A stretch of DNA of 64,000 nucleotides from Trueperella bernardiae. GTDB lineage: Bacteria; Actinomycetota; Actinomycetes; Actinomycetales; Actinomycetaceae. The notes beneath the pieces are model-generated. The model ran no database searches. It was not told the origin of the DNA and worked only from the letters and a program-made list of their open reading frames with translations. Positions 55,849-63,743 of the stretch are shown in pieces (within the stretch, counting starts at the first letter, position 1; each line of letters starts with the position of its first letter). The stretch is taken from positions 1 to 64,000 of the forward strand of contig NZ_LNIZ01000003.1 of assembly GCF_001469025.1 (NCBI RefSeq). Direction: 5' to 3'. Both the position numbers and the translations under genes were made by a program.

Positions 55849-56624
55849 TCCTCGCAGCTGTGATTGGCCTGGCGGTCGGCGTGGTGGTGGGCATGCTCGG
55901 CGCCGGGGGAGGGATCCTGTCCGTCCCGATCCTCGTGTACATCCTGGGGCAGGAGCCGCATCAGGCTACGGCGGCGTCGCTGGTGATTGTGGCGTTGACG
56001 GCGTGCGTGTCGATTATTCCCCATGCGCGGGCGGGCCGCGTTCGGTGGCGCGACGGGCTGATCTTCGCCGCGCTGTCCGCGCTGGGCTCGTTCGCCGGGG
56101 CGCGGGCGTCGGCGCTCGTGGCACCGACGGTGCTCATGGTGTCGTTCGGGGTGATGCTCAGCGTTGTGGCGGTGGTGATGCTACGCAAGGCGTGGAAGAT
56201 GCGTAGAGATGCGGCTGGCATGCCTGGCGGGGAGGCCCGTGGCGCGAGCCCGCTGGTGTTGCTGGCGGTGGCCACGCTGACGGGCGTGCTCACCGGGTTC
56301 TTTGGCGTGGGCGGGGGATTCGTGGTGGTGCCGGCGCTCGTGCTGGTGCTGCATTTCTCGCCGAAGAAGGCCACGGGCACGTCACTGCTGGTGATGATCA
56401 TCGCCTCGCTCATGGGCCTGTTGGGCCGAATCGGCACGGGTGTGGAGCTGAACTGGGACATCGCGCTGGCGTTTGCGGCGGCGAGCATGTGCGGAGGGCT
56501 GGTCGGCGCCAGGTTAACCACGCGCGTGCGGGAATCCACGCTCACGTTGGCCTTCGGCATCCTCCTGGCGGGGGTGGCGCTGGGAACCCTCGTCGAGGCG
56601 CTGCCGGGGGTGATCCGTGGCTAG
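55845..56624 (+). CDS. TauE/SafE family membrane permease
   Basis: The 259-residue protein has seven to eight helices and the duplicated family motif: GMLGAGGGILSVPILVYILG at the N-terminus and TGFFGVGGGFVVVPALVLVL in the second half. Family members export or import sulfonates, sulfite or organosulfur anions; substrate unknown here. Translation is probably coupled to the 30-codon frame upstream. Confidence 0.85.
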   Translation: MILAAVIGLAVGVVVGMLGAGGGILSVPILVYILGQEPHQATAASLVIVALTACVSIIPHARAGRVRWRDGLIFAALSALGSFAGARASALVAPTVLMVSFGVMLSVVAVVMLRKAWKMRRDAAGMPGGEARGASPLVLLAVATLTGVLTGFFGVGGGFVVVPALVLVLHFSPKKATGTSLLVMIIASLMGLLGRIGTGVELNWDIALAFAAASMCGGLVGARLTTRVRESTLTLAFGILLAGVALGTLVEALPGVIRG

Positions 56625-56787
56625 GGGCGTTGACGTTGTGGCCGAGTGCCTGGCGGCGAGCGGAGAGCCGGGCCGCAACTACCTCTGGGCTGGCTACACC
56701 GAGTTCTACCGCCACACCTTTGCCGCGTTCACGCGCATGGCGCGCACGATCCAATCAGGCGGGACGGCGGCCGACGTCGTTAACTGA
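56617..56787 (+). CDS. Short open frame after TauE, 56 aa, uncertain
   Basis: GTG at 56617 overlaps the TauE stop. The frame encodes ECLAASGEPGRNYLWAGYTE and FYRHTFAAFTRMARTIQSGG, ending AADVVN. Composition is coding-like, and the sequence looks like the C-terminus of a larger enzyme, so it may be a gene remnant. I cannot name the family. Confidence 0.35.
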   Translation: MARGVDVVAECLAASGEPGRNYLWAGYTEFYRHTFAAFTRMARTIQSGGTAADVVN

Positions 56788-56920
56788 GCTGGGGCCCCAG
56801 CGCGCTGAGCGGTACCACGTGGATACCGCTGGGCAAGGTGAAGCCCGTGCGCCCGCCGGTTTCTTTGGCTGTTTTTGGGCGTTCCCGGAATCAGCGTTTA
56901 CCGAGGTCGCAGGGTGGCGT

Positions 56921-57012
56921 TGTCACTTTTGCGGACGTCTCGCTGTCACTCTTGCGGATGTTTCACTGTCGCTTTTGCGGATGTTCTGCTTTCACTTCAG
57001 CGGACGTTGGGT
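56921..57012. repeat. Tandem array of four 23-bp units
   Basis: Units start at 56921, 56944, 56967 and 56990. The consensus is TGTCACTTTTGCGGAYGTYT plus three variable bases; the fourth is most diverged. All four are in the same orientation. Confidence 0.7.
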
Positions 57013-57048
57013 GGCCGCTCTTACAGGGGCCGTACCGGTCAGAGCATT

Positions 57049-57118
57049 GCTAACTGGTGAATCTGAGGTCGAAAAGGCCGGTTTTTGCGATGAGATTGTT
57101 CAGGCTCACCGGTTACGC
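57049..57118. repeat. Dispersed hairpin element, family E
   Basis: Left end GCTAACTGGTGAATCTGA and right end TTCAGGCTCACCGGTTACGC are imperfect inverted repeats of about 18 bp. The interior GAAAAGGCCGGTTTTTGCG resembles the copy at 46615 and, more weakly, the loop of the 57217 hairpin. Confidence 0.6.
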
Positions 57119-57156
57119 CGGCTCGGCGGTCTGGCGGGTGCTGAATCTCCATTGAC

Positions 57157-57315
57157 GGGAGAGCAACGCTCTGACCTGGAGTTTTATCTTCCGCCCGGGC
57201 CGGGTCTCTCGCCGCCCCGTCAAATCTCATGACTCTGAGGCTCCAACCCCCGATTTTGGCGATGAAAAGCTACAGGGTCCTGAGATTTGACGGCCGCCTA
57301 GCCCCGGCGCCGCCG
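57157..57315. repeat. 159-bp direct repeat, copy 1
   Basis: Nearly identical to 60656-60814 (three differences seen, all near the left end). It contains an inverted repeat CCGTCAAATCTCA / TGAGATTTGACGG (57217-57293) enclosing GACTCTGAGGCTCCAACCCC. The right end runs into the last codons of the minus-strand 5'-nucleotidase-like gene. Confidence 0.85.
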
Positions 57316-59097
57316 CGCGGTTAGGGCGAGCGAGGCGCCGGCCGCCACGGCAAGCGCCGCGCCTACACCGAGCCCCACCACGTTCGCGCCCGTATTCTGG
57401 AGCCGGTTCGTGGTGCCGGGTTTTCCGCCGGGCGTCGTGGTGCCGGAGTTCGGCGCGGTCGACGGCTCCTTGCCGGGGCTGCCGTTCTCGCCGGGCGTGT
57501 CGCCCGGGGCGGGGGTCGGTGCCTCGTCCGGGGCGGGATCGGGGGTCTCGCCCGGATCCGGCGTCTCGCAGTTGCTGGTCGCGGCGAAGTGCGCCACGAG
57601 CGCATCGAAGTCAGACCCGGCGAACCCCGAATCCACCAGCACCTTCGCCGAACCGAACGCGGTGACGTTGTTTCCACCATTGACCACGTAGTTCGTCACG
57701 CCCAAGGTGAATACGTCCGAGTCACCGATGGGTGTCCCGTCGGCGAGCTTGAGATCGGCGATCTTGGTGCCGGGAGCGGCATCGGCGTCGTAGGAGAAGC
57801 TGGCCCCGGAAAGGATGGGGTAGCCGCCGCTGTTGCCAGCGGGGGAGGAGTCCGCGCCCTGCTCGAGAGCCTGGCGGAGCTGCGCGCCCGTGACCTGCAC
57901 CTTCATGATCTTGTTGTCGTAAGGGAAGACCGCGAGGATGTCTTTCATGGCGAGCGGGCCGGCGGCGAGGTCGGCGCGCATGCCTCCCGCGTTGAGCCAG
58001 CCGATCTGGGCGCCCACGGCGTTGCGGAAGGCCTCCGCGGCGAGCGCGCCGAGCGGCTGTGGGCGGGAGTAGGCCTGGTCGGAGCAGGCGACTTCCTTTG
58101 CGAGCCGCTCCTCCAACTCCTGCATGTACTTCTGTTGGAGGGGCAGGAGCGCGGGATCCTCGGCCACCGTGCCGTTGACCTGCACCTCGGTGTGCGTGGC
58201 GCGCCACGTGCCGTCGTCGTTCTTGAAGAAATCGATCCGCGCGAGCGAGCCGTAGTTGCCCTCCGGCGCCACGGCGAAGCGGCCGTCGGGGAGCGCGGTG
58301 ATGTCGTTGCCCTCTTGCGCGAAGGCGTTCTCCTCGCGGAGCACGACGTCGATCTGCGGCACCTCGGTCAGCAGGCGCGTGGCGTCCGCGGCTATGGGGA
58401 ACTGGGCGAGGGCGACGACGACGTCCGCGCCCTCGAGCTTGGCGACAGCCGCCTTCGCGGCGGCAACGTAGTCGGCCTGCTGCACATCCTTGCCGGCCGA
58501 GGTCGTTTCCATGCCGAGGGTGAGGCCAATGTAGCCGACCTTGATGTCGCCGACCTGGCGGATAAGGGCCACGTTTGATTCGCCGTTGATTGGTGCGCCT
58601 GCAACCGACAGGTCCGAGGAGACCCACGGGAAGGTCGAGTTCGCGATGTTTGCGCGGAGGGTGTCGAGGCCGTAGTCGAAGTCGTGTTGGCCGAAGCCCG
58701 CGACGTCCACCCCGACCTGGTTAAACGCATCGACCATTGCGCTCCCGCGGAAGAGCGCGCCGAAGAGGGTGCCGCCGCCGAGGTCGCCGCCGAACGCCAC
58801 GTCAACCGGAATGCCTAGCACCTTCTGCTCGGCCAACACCGTGGAGAGGCGGGCGATGCCGCCATGGAACTCGGGGCTATCCTTGGTGCCCTGCTTGACG
58901 GGCGCGATGTCGTGGCCGTCTTGGAAGAAGAGGATCGAAGCAGCGGGCCGAGCGGTAGGGTTAGTGTCTCCATCGAGCGCGGCCGCGGCTGGGAGGGCGG
59001 CCGGCACGGCGAGCGCGAGCGTGAGGATCGCGGCGGAGGCGAGAGCTGAAAAGCGCGAACGTAAACCGGTTCGTGTGCGGGAGAAATGAAGTTTCAC
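57298..59097 (-). CDS. Wall-anchored 5'-nucleotidase-like protein with altered active-site motifs
   Basis: A 599-residue surface protein: signal peptide (to about residue 40), metallophosphoesterase-like domain (about 50-310), 5'-nucleotidase C-terminal domain (about 345-500; LNAGGMRADLAAGPL, VFPYDNKIMKVQVTGAQLRQ), a Pro-rich spacer, then LQNTG, a helix and RRRR, a sortase signal of variant sequence. The metal-site motifs differ from active enzymes: GNHEFDYG is GQHDFDYG, and the usual GGHTH region reads VLREENAF. It may be a pseudoenzyme or a divergent subfamily. Confidence 0.82.
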   Translation of the reverse strand: MKLHFSRTRTGLRSRFSALASAAILTLALAVPAALPAAAALDGDTNPTARPAASILFFQDGHDIAPVKQGTKDSPEFHGGIARLSTVLAEQKVLGIPVDVAFGGDLGGGTLFGALFRGSAMVDAFNQVGVDVAGFGQHDFDYGLDTLRANIANSTFPWVSSDLSVAGAPINGESNVALIRQVGDIKVGYIGLTLGMETTSAGKDVQQADYVAAAKAAVAKLEGADVVVALAQFPIAADATRLLTEVPQIDVVLREENAFAQEGNDITALPDGRFAVAPEGNYGSLARIDFFKNDDGTWRATHTEVQVNGTVAEDPALLPLQQKYMQELEERLAKEVACSDQAYSRPQPLGALAAEAFRNAVGAQIGWLNAGGMRADLAAGPLAMKDILAVFPYDNKIMKVQVTGAQLRQALEQGADSSPAGNSGGYPILSGASFSYDADAAPGTKIADLKLADGTPIGDSDVFTLGVTNYVVNGGNNVTAFGSAKVLVDSGFAGSDFDALVAHFAATSNCETPDPGETPDPAPDEAPTPAPGDTPGENGSPGKEPSTAPNSGTTTPGGKPGTTNRLQNTGANVVGLGVGAALAVAAGASLALTARRRRG

Positions 59098-59232
59098 TGC
59101 GAAACGTCCTCAAGATAAGGAGCGCCGGGAGCTACGCGGCACTCGCTAGTGTGATGTGCAGAACTATCTTAACGGGGCGGCAGGCGGCGCGGTAGGTCCT
59201 TTTGCTGGGCCGGCTCTCAGCCTGGCGGTGCG

Positions 59233-60552
59233 CTAAAGCCCGCCCTCGGTGAACCGGATCAGCTCGTCGGCGGCCGCCTCAGAAATTACTGGGATCCCGT
59301 AGTCGCGGGCCTTCTTGGCTTTGCCACTCATCGAGTTGATATCTCCCGCGATCAGCACTTTCGTCTTCTTCGCCAGGCCCGCCACCGCAATGTTGTGCGC
59401 CCCAAAGAGTGCTTCCCACTCGGAATGCGTGCGCAGCACCGGACCCGTCACAGTCACGCGATCGCCCGGAGCAAGCACGATGCACGAATCAAGCAGGCCG
59501 CTGCGAACCTCGCCCTCCGGTGCGGGTGCCGTCACAACAGTCGGCGAGCCGGGCGCCGTCGTCGTCGGCAAGCCCACCTCACGAACCTCGGGCGGGATGC
59601 CGAGGTACCTGCCCACGACCTCAATCGTCTCCCGCTCCTCCCGCGTGACCACGCCGTCCGCCCAGGCCGCCGTGACAAGAGACCGCAGGTAACGCTGGTG
59701 GAAGTCCGCCAACGCCACGCTCGACAGCTGGTATTGCGCCGCGAACTCGAGGAGCTGCCGCTCCTCGGCAGCCGACAGATCCCGATCGAGAAACACGTCA
59801 TCAAGCAAGCGGAAGTACTGCGCCGCCAACGACTCGGCCGGGATGTCCCGCGCGCCCACCGCCTTGTTCACCCACGCCCCGCTACGCAATGCTTCCCGCG
59901 CCCGGGCGGCGTCGGCGCGCGTGACGTGCAGTGGATCCTCGGTCAGTTCGCTGTGGCAATAATCCGCGCAGGCGCTCGCGGCCGCCACCGCCTTGCGCCA
60001 CAAAGGATCCTTGCTGGCCGACGTCTCGCGAAGGAAGTATTCGAGTACCTGCGCGGTGGCGATCGCGTCGGCGAGCGCGCTATGCGCCTGGCTGTTGTGG
60101 ATCCCGAGGGCGAGGGTGACGTCGCTTAGCTTGGCTGTCCTGCCGACCTTATACTGCTTGGCCAGCGTCATCGTGCACAGGTAGGGGATGGACTTACCGC
60201 GGAAGTTCCCGCTTGCCGTGAGCTCGCCGTGAGCAAAGCGCGCATCGAAGCTGGCGTTGTGCGCCACGAAGACGCTTCCGTCCAAGATAGCAGCGAAGTG
60301 TTCGGCGATGTCGCCAAATACGGGTGCAGCCACCACGTCAGACGCGCTGATCCCGTGGATCTCCGTGGCGCCCACGTGCCGCATGGGGTTAATGAGCGTC
60401 TCGAAGGTGCCGACGATGCGCCCGTCGGGGTCGAGCTTCACGACGCCGACTTCAAGCACCCGGTCCCCGTGGTCGAATGAGAAACCCGTCGTCTCAAAAT
60501 CGAGGACGACATACCCACCGGGCGTATACAGATCAGGATTACTCAGGCTCAT
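59233..60552 (-). CDS. DEDDh exonuclease (DNA polymerase III epsilon-like) with C-terminal BRCT domain
   Basis: The 439-residue protein has a DnaQ-type exonuclease domain (VVLDFETTGFSFDHGDRVLE, GISASDV, FVAHNASFDARF, AHSALADAIATAQ; all DEDDh acids present), a helical middle region resembling a TerB-like segment (AAWADGVVTREERETIEVVG) and a C-terminal BRCT domain (GPVLRTHSEWEALFGAH; KKTKVLIAGDINSMSGKAKK). This layout is typical of actinobacterial DNA repair exonucleases. ATG 60552 starts just before the first strand; a longer upstream frame derives from the repeat at 60656. Confidence 0.88.
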   Translation of the reverse strand: MSLSNPDLYTPGGYVVLDFETTGFSFDHGDRVLEVGVVKLDPDGRIVGTFETLINPMRHVGATEIHGISASDVVAAPVFGDIAEHFAAILDGSVFVAHNASFDARFAHGELTASGNFRGKSIPYLCTMTLAKQYKVGRTAKLSDVTLALGIHNSQAHSALADAIATAQVLEYFLRETSASKDPLWRKAVAAASACADYCHSELTEDPLHVTRADAARAREALRSGAWVNKAVGARDIPAESLAAQYFRLLDDVFLDRDLSAAEERQLLEFAAQYQLSSVALADFHQRYLRSLVTAAWADGVVTREERETIEVVGRYLGIPPEVREVGLPTTTAPGSPTVVTAPAPEGEVRSGLLDSCIVLAPGDRVTVTGPVLRTHSEWEALFGAHNIAVAGLAKKTKVLIAGDINSMSGKAKKARDYGIPVISEAAADELIRFTEGGL

Positions 60553-60655
60553 AGGGCCATCGTAGTGCGGGGTTGCCCGCCCATCCACGAAGTTGGTGTT
60601 GATGCGCAGGTTGAGCCTGAACTGGACACCTGAGGGTAGTAGTTTCTTCATCGGT

Positions 60656-60814
60656 GGGAGAGCAGTGTTCTGACCTGGAGTTTTATCTTCCGCCCGGGCC
60701 GGGTCTCTCGCCGCCCCGTCAAATCTCATGACTCTGAGGCTCCAACCCCCGATTTTGGCGATGAAAAGCTACAGGGTCCTGAGATTTGACGGCCGCCTAG
60801 CCCCGGCGCCGCCG
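60656..60814. repeat. 159-bp direct repeat, copy 2
   Basis: Second copy of the repeat at 57157-57315 (offset 3499). Again it sits immediately downstream of a minus-strand gene (the CDF exporter, stop at 60823), and contains the same CCGTCAAATCTCA inverted repeat. Confidence 0.85.
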
Positions 60815-60822
60815 GCCCAGCC

Positions 60823-61776
60823 CTACTTCCCGGCCTCCTGCGGCACCGAGCATGCGTGCCCGCCGGCGTGGAACCCGGGCGCCTCGAGCTGGAAGGTGGT
60901 GTGGGCAACGTCGAAGTGCTGGTCGACGCATTCGCGCATGGCGCGCAGCACCTGCTGGGCGTGCCCGTCGGTGAAGCATTCATCGTCGAGGACCACGTGC
61001 GCGGTGAGTACGGGCAGCCCGGTGGAAACGGCGGAGGCGTGCAGGTCGTGGACCTCCACCACGTGATCCACCGCGACCAGGTGCCGCCGCACCTCCTCCA
61101 AATCAAGCCCCTCGGGTGCGAACTCCATGAGCACCCGAATCGTCTCGCGAAGGATGACAAACGCGCGCGGCAGGATGAGCGCGGCGATGAAGAGGCCGGC
61201 CAGGGCGTCGGCGCGTTGGAACCCGGTGGCCCAGATGACGATCGCTGCCACGATCACACCGAGCGAGCCGAGCGCATCATTAAGCACCTCGAGGAAGGCT
61301 GCCCGCAGGTTGAGGTTGGCCTCCCGGCTGCCGTGTAGCACGAGCAGGCCCGCGAGGTTCGCGCACAACCCGATCACGCCGAACACGAGGAGCTCGCCGG
61401 CGGGCACGACCGGCGGGGCGAACAGTCGCTGCACGCCTTCGATCACGGCATACCCGCCCACGACCAGCAGCAGCACAGCCTGCCCGAGCGCGGCAATAAC
61501 CTCGACGCGGCGGAAGCCCCACGTGCGCTGGGCTGTGGCAGGGCGCAGCATGAGCGTCGCGGCTACGAGCGCGACCACCAGCCCGGACAGGTCGGTGAGG
61601 GCGTGCACGGTGTCGGTGAGCAGTGCGAGGCTGCCCGTGACGATCGAGCCGACGAGCTGCGCGGCCACGATGATTCCCGTGATCACGACGACGATCGTGA
61701 GCCTCCGCCGATGGTCAGGCGTCGCGGGGGAGCCGGCCGCGCCAGCGTGAGAGTGTGAGTGCATGTGGTGGGACAT
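60823..61776 (-). CDS. Cation diffusion facilitator (zinc/cadmium exporter)
   Basis: A 317-residue CDF protein: His-rich N-terminus (MSHHMHSHSHAG), six helices, the metal site in SLALLTDTVHALTDLSGLVV (HxxxD) and LEVLNDALGSLGVIV (NxxxD-like), and a C-terminal cytoplasmic domain with VHDLHASAV and LTAHVVLDD. The NxxxD replacement of HxxxD in helix 5 is seen in part of the ZnT/CzcD family. The upstream ArsR-type gene ends directly at its start codon, so expression is metal-regulated. Confidence 0.9.
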   Translation of the reverse strand: MSHHMHSHSHAGAAGSPATPDHRRRLTIVVVITGIIVAAQLVGSIVTGSLALLTDTVHALTDLSGLVVALVAATLMLRPATAQRTWGFRRVEVIAALGQAVLLLVVGGYAVIEGVQRLFAPPVVPAGELLVFGVIGLCANLAGLLVLHGSREANLNLRAAFLEVLNDALGSLGVIVAAIVIWATGFQRADALAGLFIAALILPRAFVILRETIRVLMEFAPEGLDLEEVRRHLVAVDHVVEVHDLHASAVSTGLPVLTAHVVLDDECFTDGHAQQVLRAMRECVDQHFDVAHTTFQLEAPGFHAGGHACSVPQEAGK

Positions 61777-62133
61777 TTAGGCCTCGTTGGGGTGCATGAG
61801 TTGGGAACACAGAGTGACCTGGGAGCCGGTGGCTGCGAGGAGGTGCTCGGAGGCTTGGAGGAGGGAGGCGAGGTCCTCGGCGTCGGCGAGGCGGTACCAG
61901 GAGGCGCGGCCCTCCGCGCGGAATTCGATGAGGCCGCATTCGAGCAGGCAGGAGAGGTGTTTGGAGACGGTGGATTGGGCGAGCCCGAGGTGATCGACCA
62001 AGTCGCGCACGCGGTGCTCGCCGTAGGAGAGGTGGTGGAGAACGGCGAGGCGTGTGGGGTCGGACAGTGAGTGGAAGAGGCTGGCGTAGACCGCGGTGGC
62101 GGAGTGGTCGAGGGGAGGGCTACTGATCGTCAT
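61777..62133 (-). CDS. ArsR/SmtB-family metal-responsive repressor
   Basis: A 118-residue winged-helix protein: FHSLSDPTRLAVLHHLSYGE, then LVDHLGLAQSTVSKHLSCLL with the recognition helix and RAEGRASWYRLAD in the wing. The helix-3 ELCVCDL arsenic cysteines are absent. Candidate metal ligands are C75/C91-like positions and the C-terminal CSQLMHPNE. It is followed without gap by the CDF exporter, so it most likely senses zinc or cadmium and represses the pair. Confidence 0.9.
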   Translation of the reverse strand: MTISSPPLDHSATAVYASLFHSLSDPTRLAVLHHLSYGEHRVRDLVDHLGLAQSTVSKHLSCLLECGLIEFRAEGRASWYRLADAEDLASLLQASEHLLAATGSQVTLCSQLMHPNEA

Positions 62134-62143
62134 GACTCGATAG

Positions 62144-62161
62144 TATCGCGTTTGGGCGATA
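62144..62161. promoter_or_regulatory. Operator-like inverted repeat upstream of arsR-CDF
   Basis: TATCGC-GTTTGG-GCGATA is a perfect six-base inverted repeat with a six-base spacer, beginning 10 bases upstream of the regulator's start codon, a usual place for ArsR-type binding. Confidence 0.6.
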
Positions 62162-62293
62162 AATGTTACCCGGTGGTTGCGTAGTCGGCATGCACTGCTT
62201 GGCAGGTGGGCGAGTGGGTGTTGTGAAGGGGGATGCGGCTAGAATAATCACCACGGGTGAGCACAACCCTTCACAGAAAGGTCACGCAATATC

Positions 62294-62692
62294 ATGTCTA
62301 ATCAGGATTTTCCGCCGAACAATCCGCCCCAGCCGACGCCGGGATTCCAGCCTCAGCCGGGGTTTCAGGAGAACTCGGCGTTCTAGGGTCAGCCGACGTA
62401 TCAGGCTCAGCCCCCGCATGTGTACCAGCAGCATTACGGTATGGCTGCTCCTCAGGCGCCTGGAATGAAGAGGGTGAATAAGACTCTGTACATCCTGATG
62501 TCGTTCTTCTTCAGCACCTTTGGCGTTCACCGTTTTCTGCGCGGTCAGGTTGGGATTGGTGTTTTGATGCTGCTCGTGTCGTGGATGATGCTCGGTATTT
62601 GGCAGTTGATCGATTTTATTATCGGGCTGACCAAGATCGGCGACTACCCGGGCGACGATTTTGTGTTCACGGAGCATGGTAACTGGGCTTAG
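62294..62692 (+). pseudogene. TM2-domain membrane protein interrupted by an amber codon
   Basis: ATG at 62294 (good AGAAAGG site) opens a Pro/Gln-rich N-terminus (QDFPPNNPPQPTPGFQPQPG), but codon 31 is TAG (62384-62386) where the repeat pattern predicts CAG (FQGQP). The same frame continues YQAQPP, MAAPQAPGMKRVNKTLYILM and a full TM2 domain (STFGVHRFLRGQVGIG; WQLIDFIIGLTKIG) to 62692. It is either a recent nonsense mutation or, if GTG at 62420 is used, a shorter functional protein of 90 residues. Confidence 0.82.
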
Positions 62693-62705
62693 CGCGGGGC
62701 TATGC

Positions 62706-62736
62706 CCAACGGACGCCGGAGTCCGGCGTCCGTTGG
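62706..62736. terminator. Perfect hairpin after the TM2 gene
   Basis: CCAACGGACGCCGGA and TCCGGCGTCCGTTGG pair completely around a single base, 14 bases past the TM2 stop. It is probably a bidirectional terminator. Confidence 0.65.
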
Positions 62737-62839
62737 CCGGCCGCGGGCAGGCGCCTGGATCCCCGGACGCCCGCCCGCATTCCGCCCTCACGATCTGAAG
62801 GTACAGTGCAGCTCGCCCCGCCATGCGCATGAGGGCAGA

Positions 62840-63400
62840 CTGCCCGCCCGCGAGCCCCACTCCGTTCATCACTGATGCTCGGTTCCCGTCCCGACCTATC
62901 GGCGTGGGGAACGCTTGGATGGGGATTTGCGACGTCGTGGTGATGCTCGCGATGTTCCACGACCCTTCGATCAGGTTGGCGTAGACGCTCGAGGTCAGCG
63001 ACTCGATTGTGCCAATCCCCGAGGTGGCGATCGACAGCGGCGGCATGTATCCCTTGTCGATCAGGGAGCGCCACTATTGGATGTTCTCGTGAGGCTCGGG
63101 TGCGTCGTAGTTAAAATGCTGGCCCCACGGGTTCTCATCGGTCCACGCCCAGTGCCCATTCGATAGGGCGAACGGCGCCCACTGCACCTGGCCGTAACCG
63201 GAGCCGGCCTCGTTGTAGCCCATGCCGTGGACCTTGACGTGGTTCTTGTCGAAGCCCTCCTCGTCGCCTTGCACGCCGTTCGCGCCCACCGTGAGCTGGG
63301 CGAGGAGCTTCTCGAAGGAGCTGCCGTCGGTGGGGTCCCATTCGAGCGAGCACAGGTCCTCGGCCGGATATCCCGCCACCAGTGCTCCGCCAGCTTCGAC
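62840..63400 (-). pseudogene. Fragment of a sugar ABC transporter binding protein, with an internal stop
   Basis: The minus strand encodes SSFEKLLAQLTVGANGVQGD, FDKNHVKVHGMGYNEAGSGYG, WTDENPWGQHFNYDAPEPHE, then a TAG (63076-63074), then WRSLIDKGYMPPLSIATSGI, LIEGSWNIASITTT and AFPTPIGRDGNRASVMNGVG. These are contiguous parts of a family 1 extracellular solute-binding protein for sugars. Both ends are missing, including the lipoprotein signal and the C-terminus; the TAG replaces an expected CAG. Confidence 0.82.
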
Positions 63401-63743
63401 CGCTGGGCCAAGGGGCCACCGCCGCGGCGATCGTGCAGTGACTCGTGGATGCCACGGGCGAGTGGTAGGATTGCCGCCCCCGGGTGGCGGGGTGCGGGTG
63501 TGGCCGTGCGATTTGAAAAACTTGGATGATTCCGGGGCGATCTTTTTATATGCGAAGATCGCCCCGGATTCGTCCAGTAGATTTTAATGCCCAGCGAGCT
63601 CCCGGCGCGCGGATCCCTGGGTCTCCGGCCGGGGCCCGCCGTTCCGGCCGGCCCCGGCAGGACCGAACACTTCGGTCTTGTCCGAGCTCTAGGATTTGCG
63701 GGACGATCCGGTCTGCCCGCCTCCCGAGTGGTCCGGACCGCCC
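63401..63743. other. Intergenic region with a family C hairpin
   Basis: No supported gene. The stretch contains the family C element at 63510-63587 and several GC-rich partial inverted repeats around 63600-63660. Confidence 0.5.
63510..63587. repeat. Hairpin-type dispersed element, family C copy 2
   Basis: Outer arms GATTTGAAAAACTTGGATGA and TTCGTCCAGTAGATTTTAA; inner arms CCGGGGCGATCTTT and GAAGATCGCCCCGG around TATATG. Compared with 17514-17593, bases in one inner arm change together with their partners in the other. Confidence 0.65.

Larger units (their letters stand above)
56788..57297. other. Repeat-filled convergent gap
   Basis: This 510-base gap between TauE and the 5'-nucleotidase-like gene holds no supported gene. 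It contains a 23-bp tandem array (56921-57012), a family E hairpin element (57049-57118) and most of a 159-bp direct repeat (57157-57315). Open frames across it are created by the repeats. Confidence 0.65.

Noticed and set aside
55706-56206. A 166-codon plus-strand frame overlapping TauE
   Set aside because: Arg/Gly-rich frame in the wrong phase to the well-conserved TauE/SafE protein.
56921-57012. CRISPR array
   Set aside because: The 23-bp units are directly adjacent with no unique spacers, and no cas genes are near.
59233-60729. Longer form of the exonuclease starting at 60729
   Set aside because: The extra N-terminal residues come from the 159-bp repeat and lack homology; the ATG at 60552 fits the domain start.
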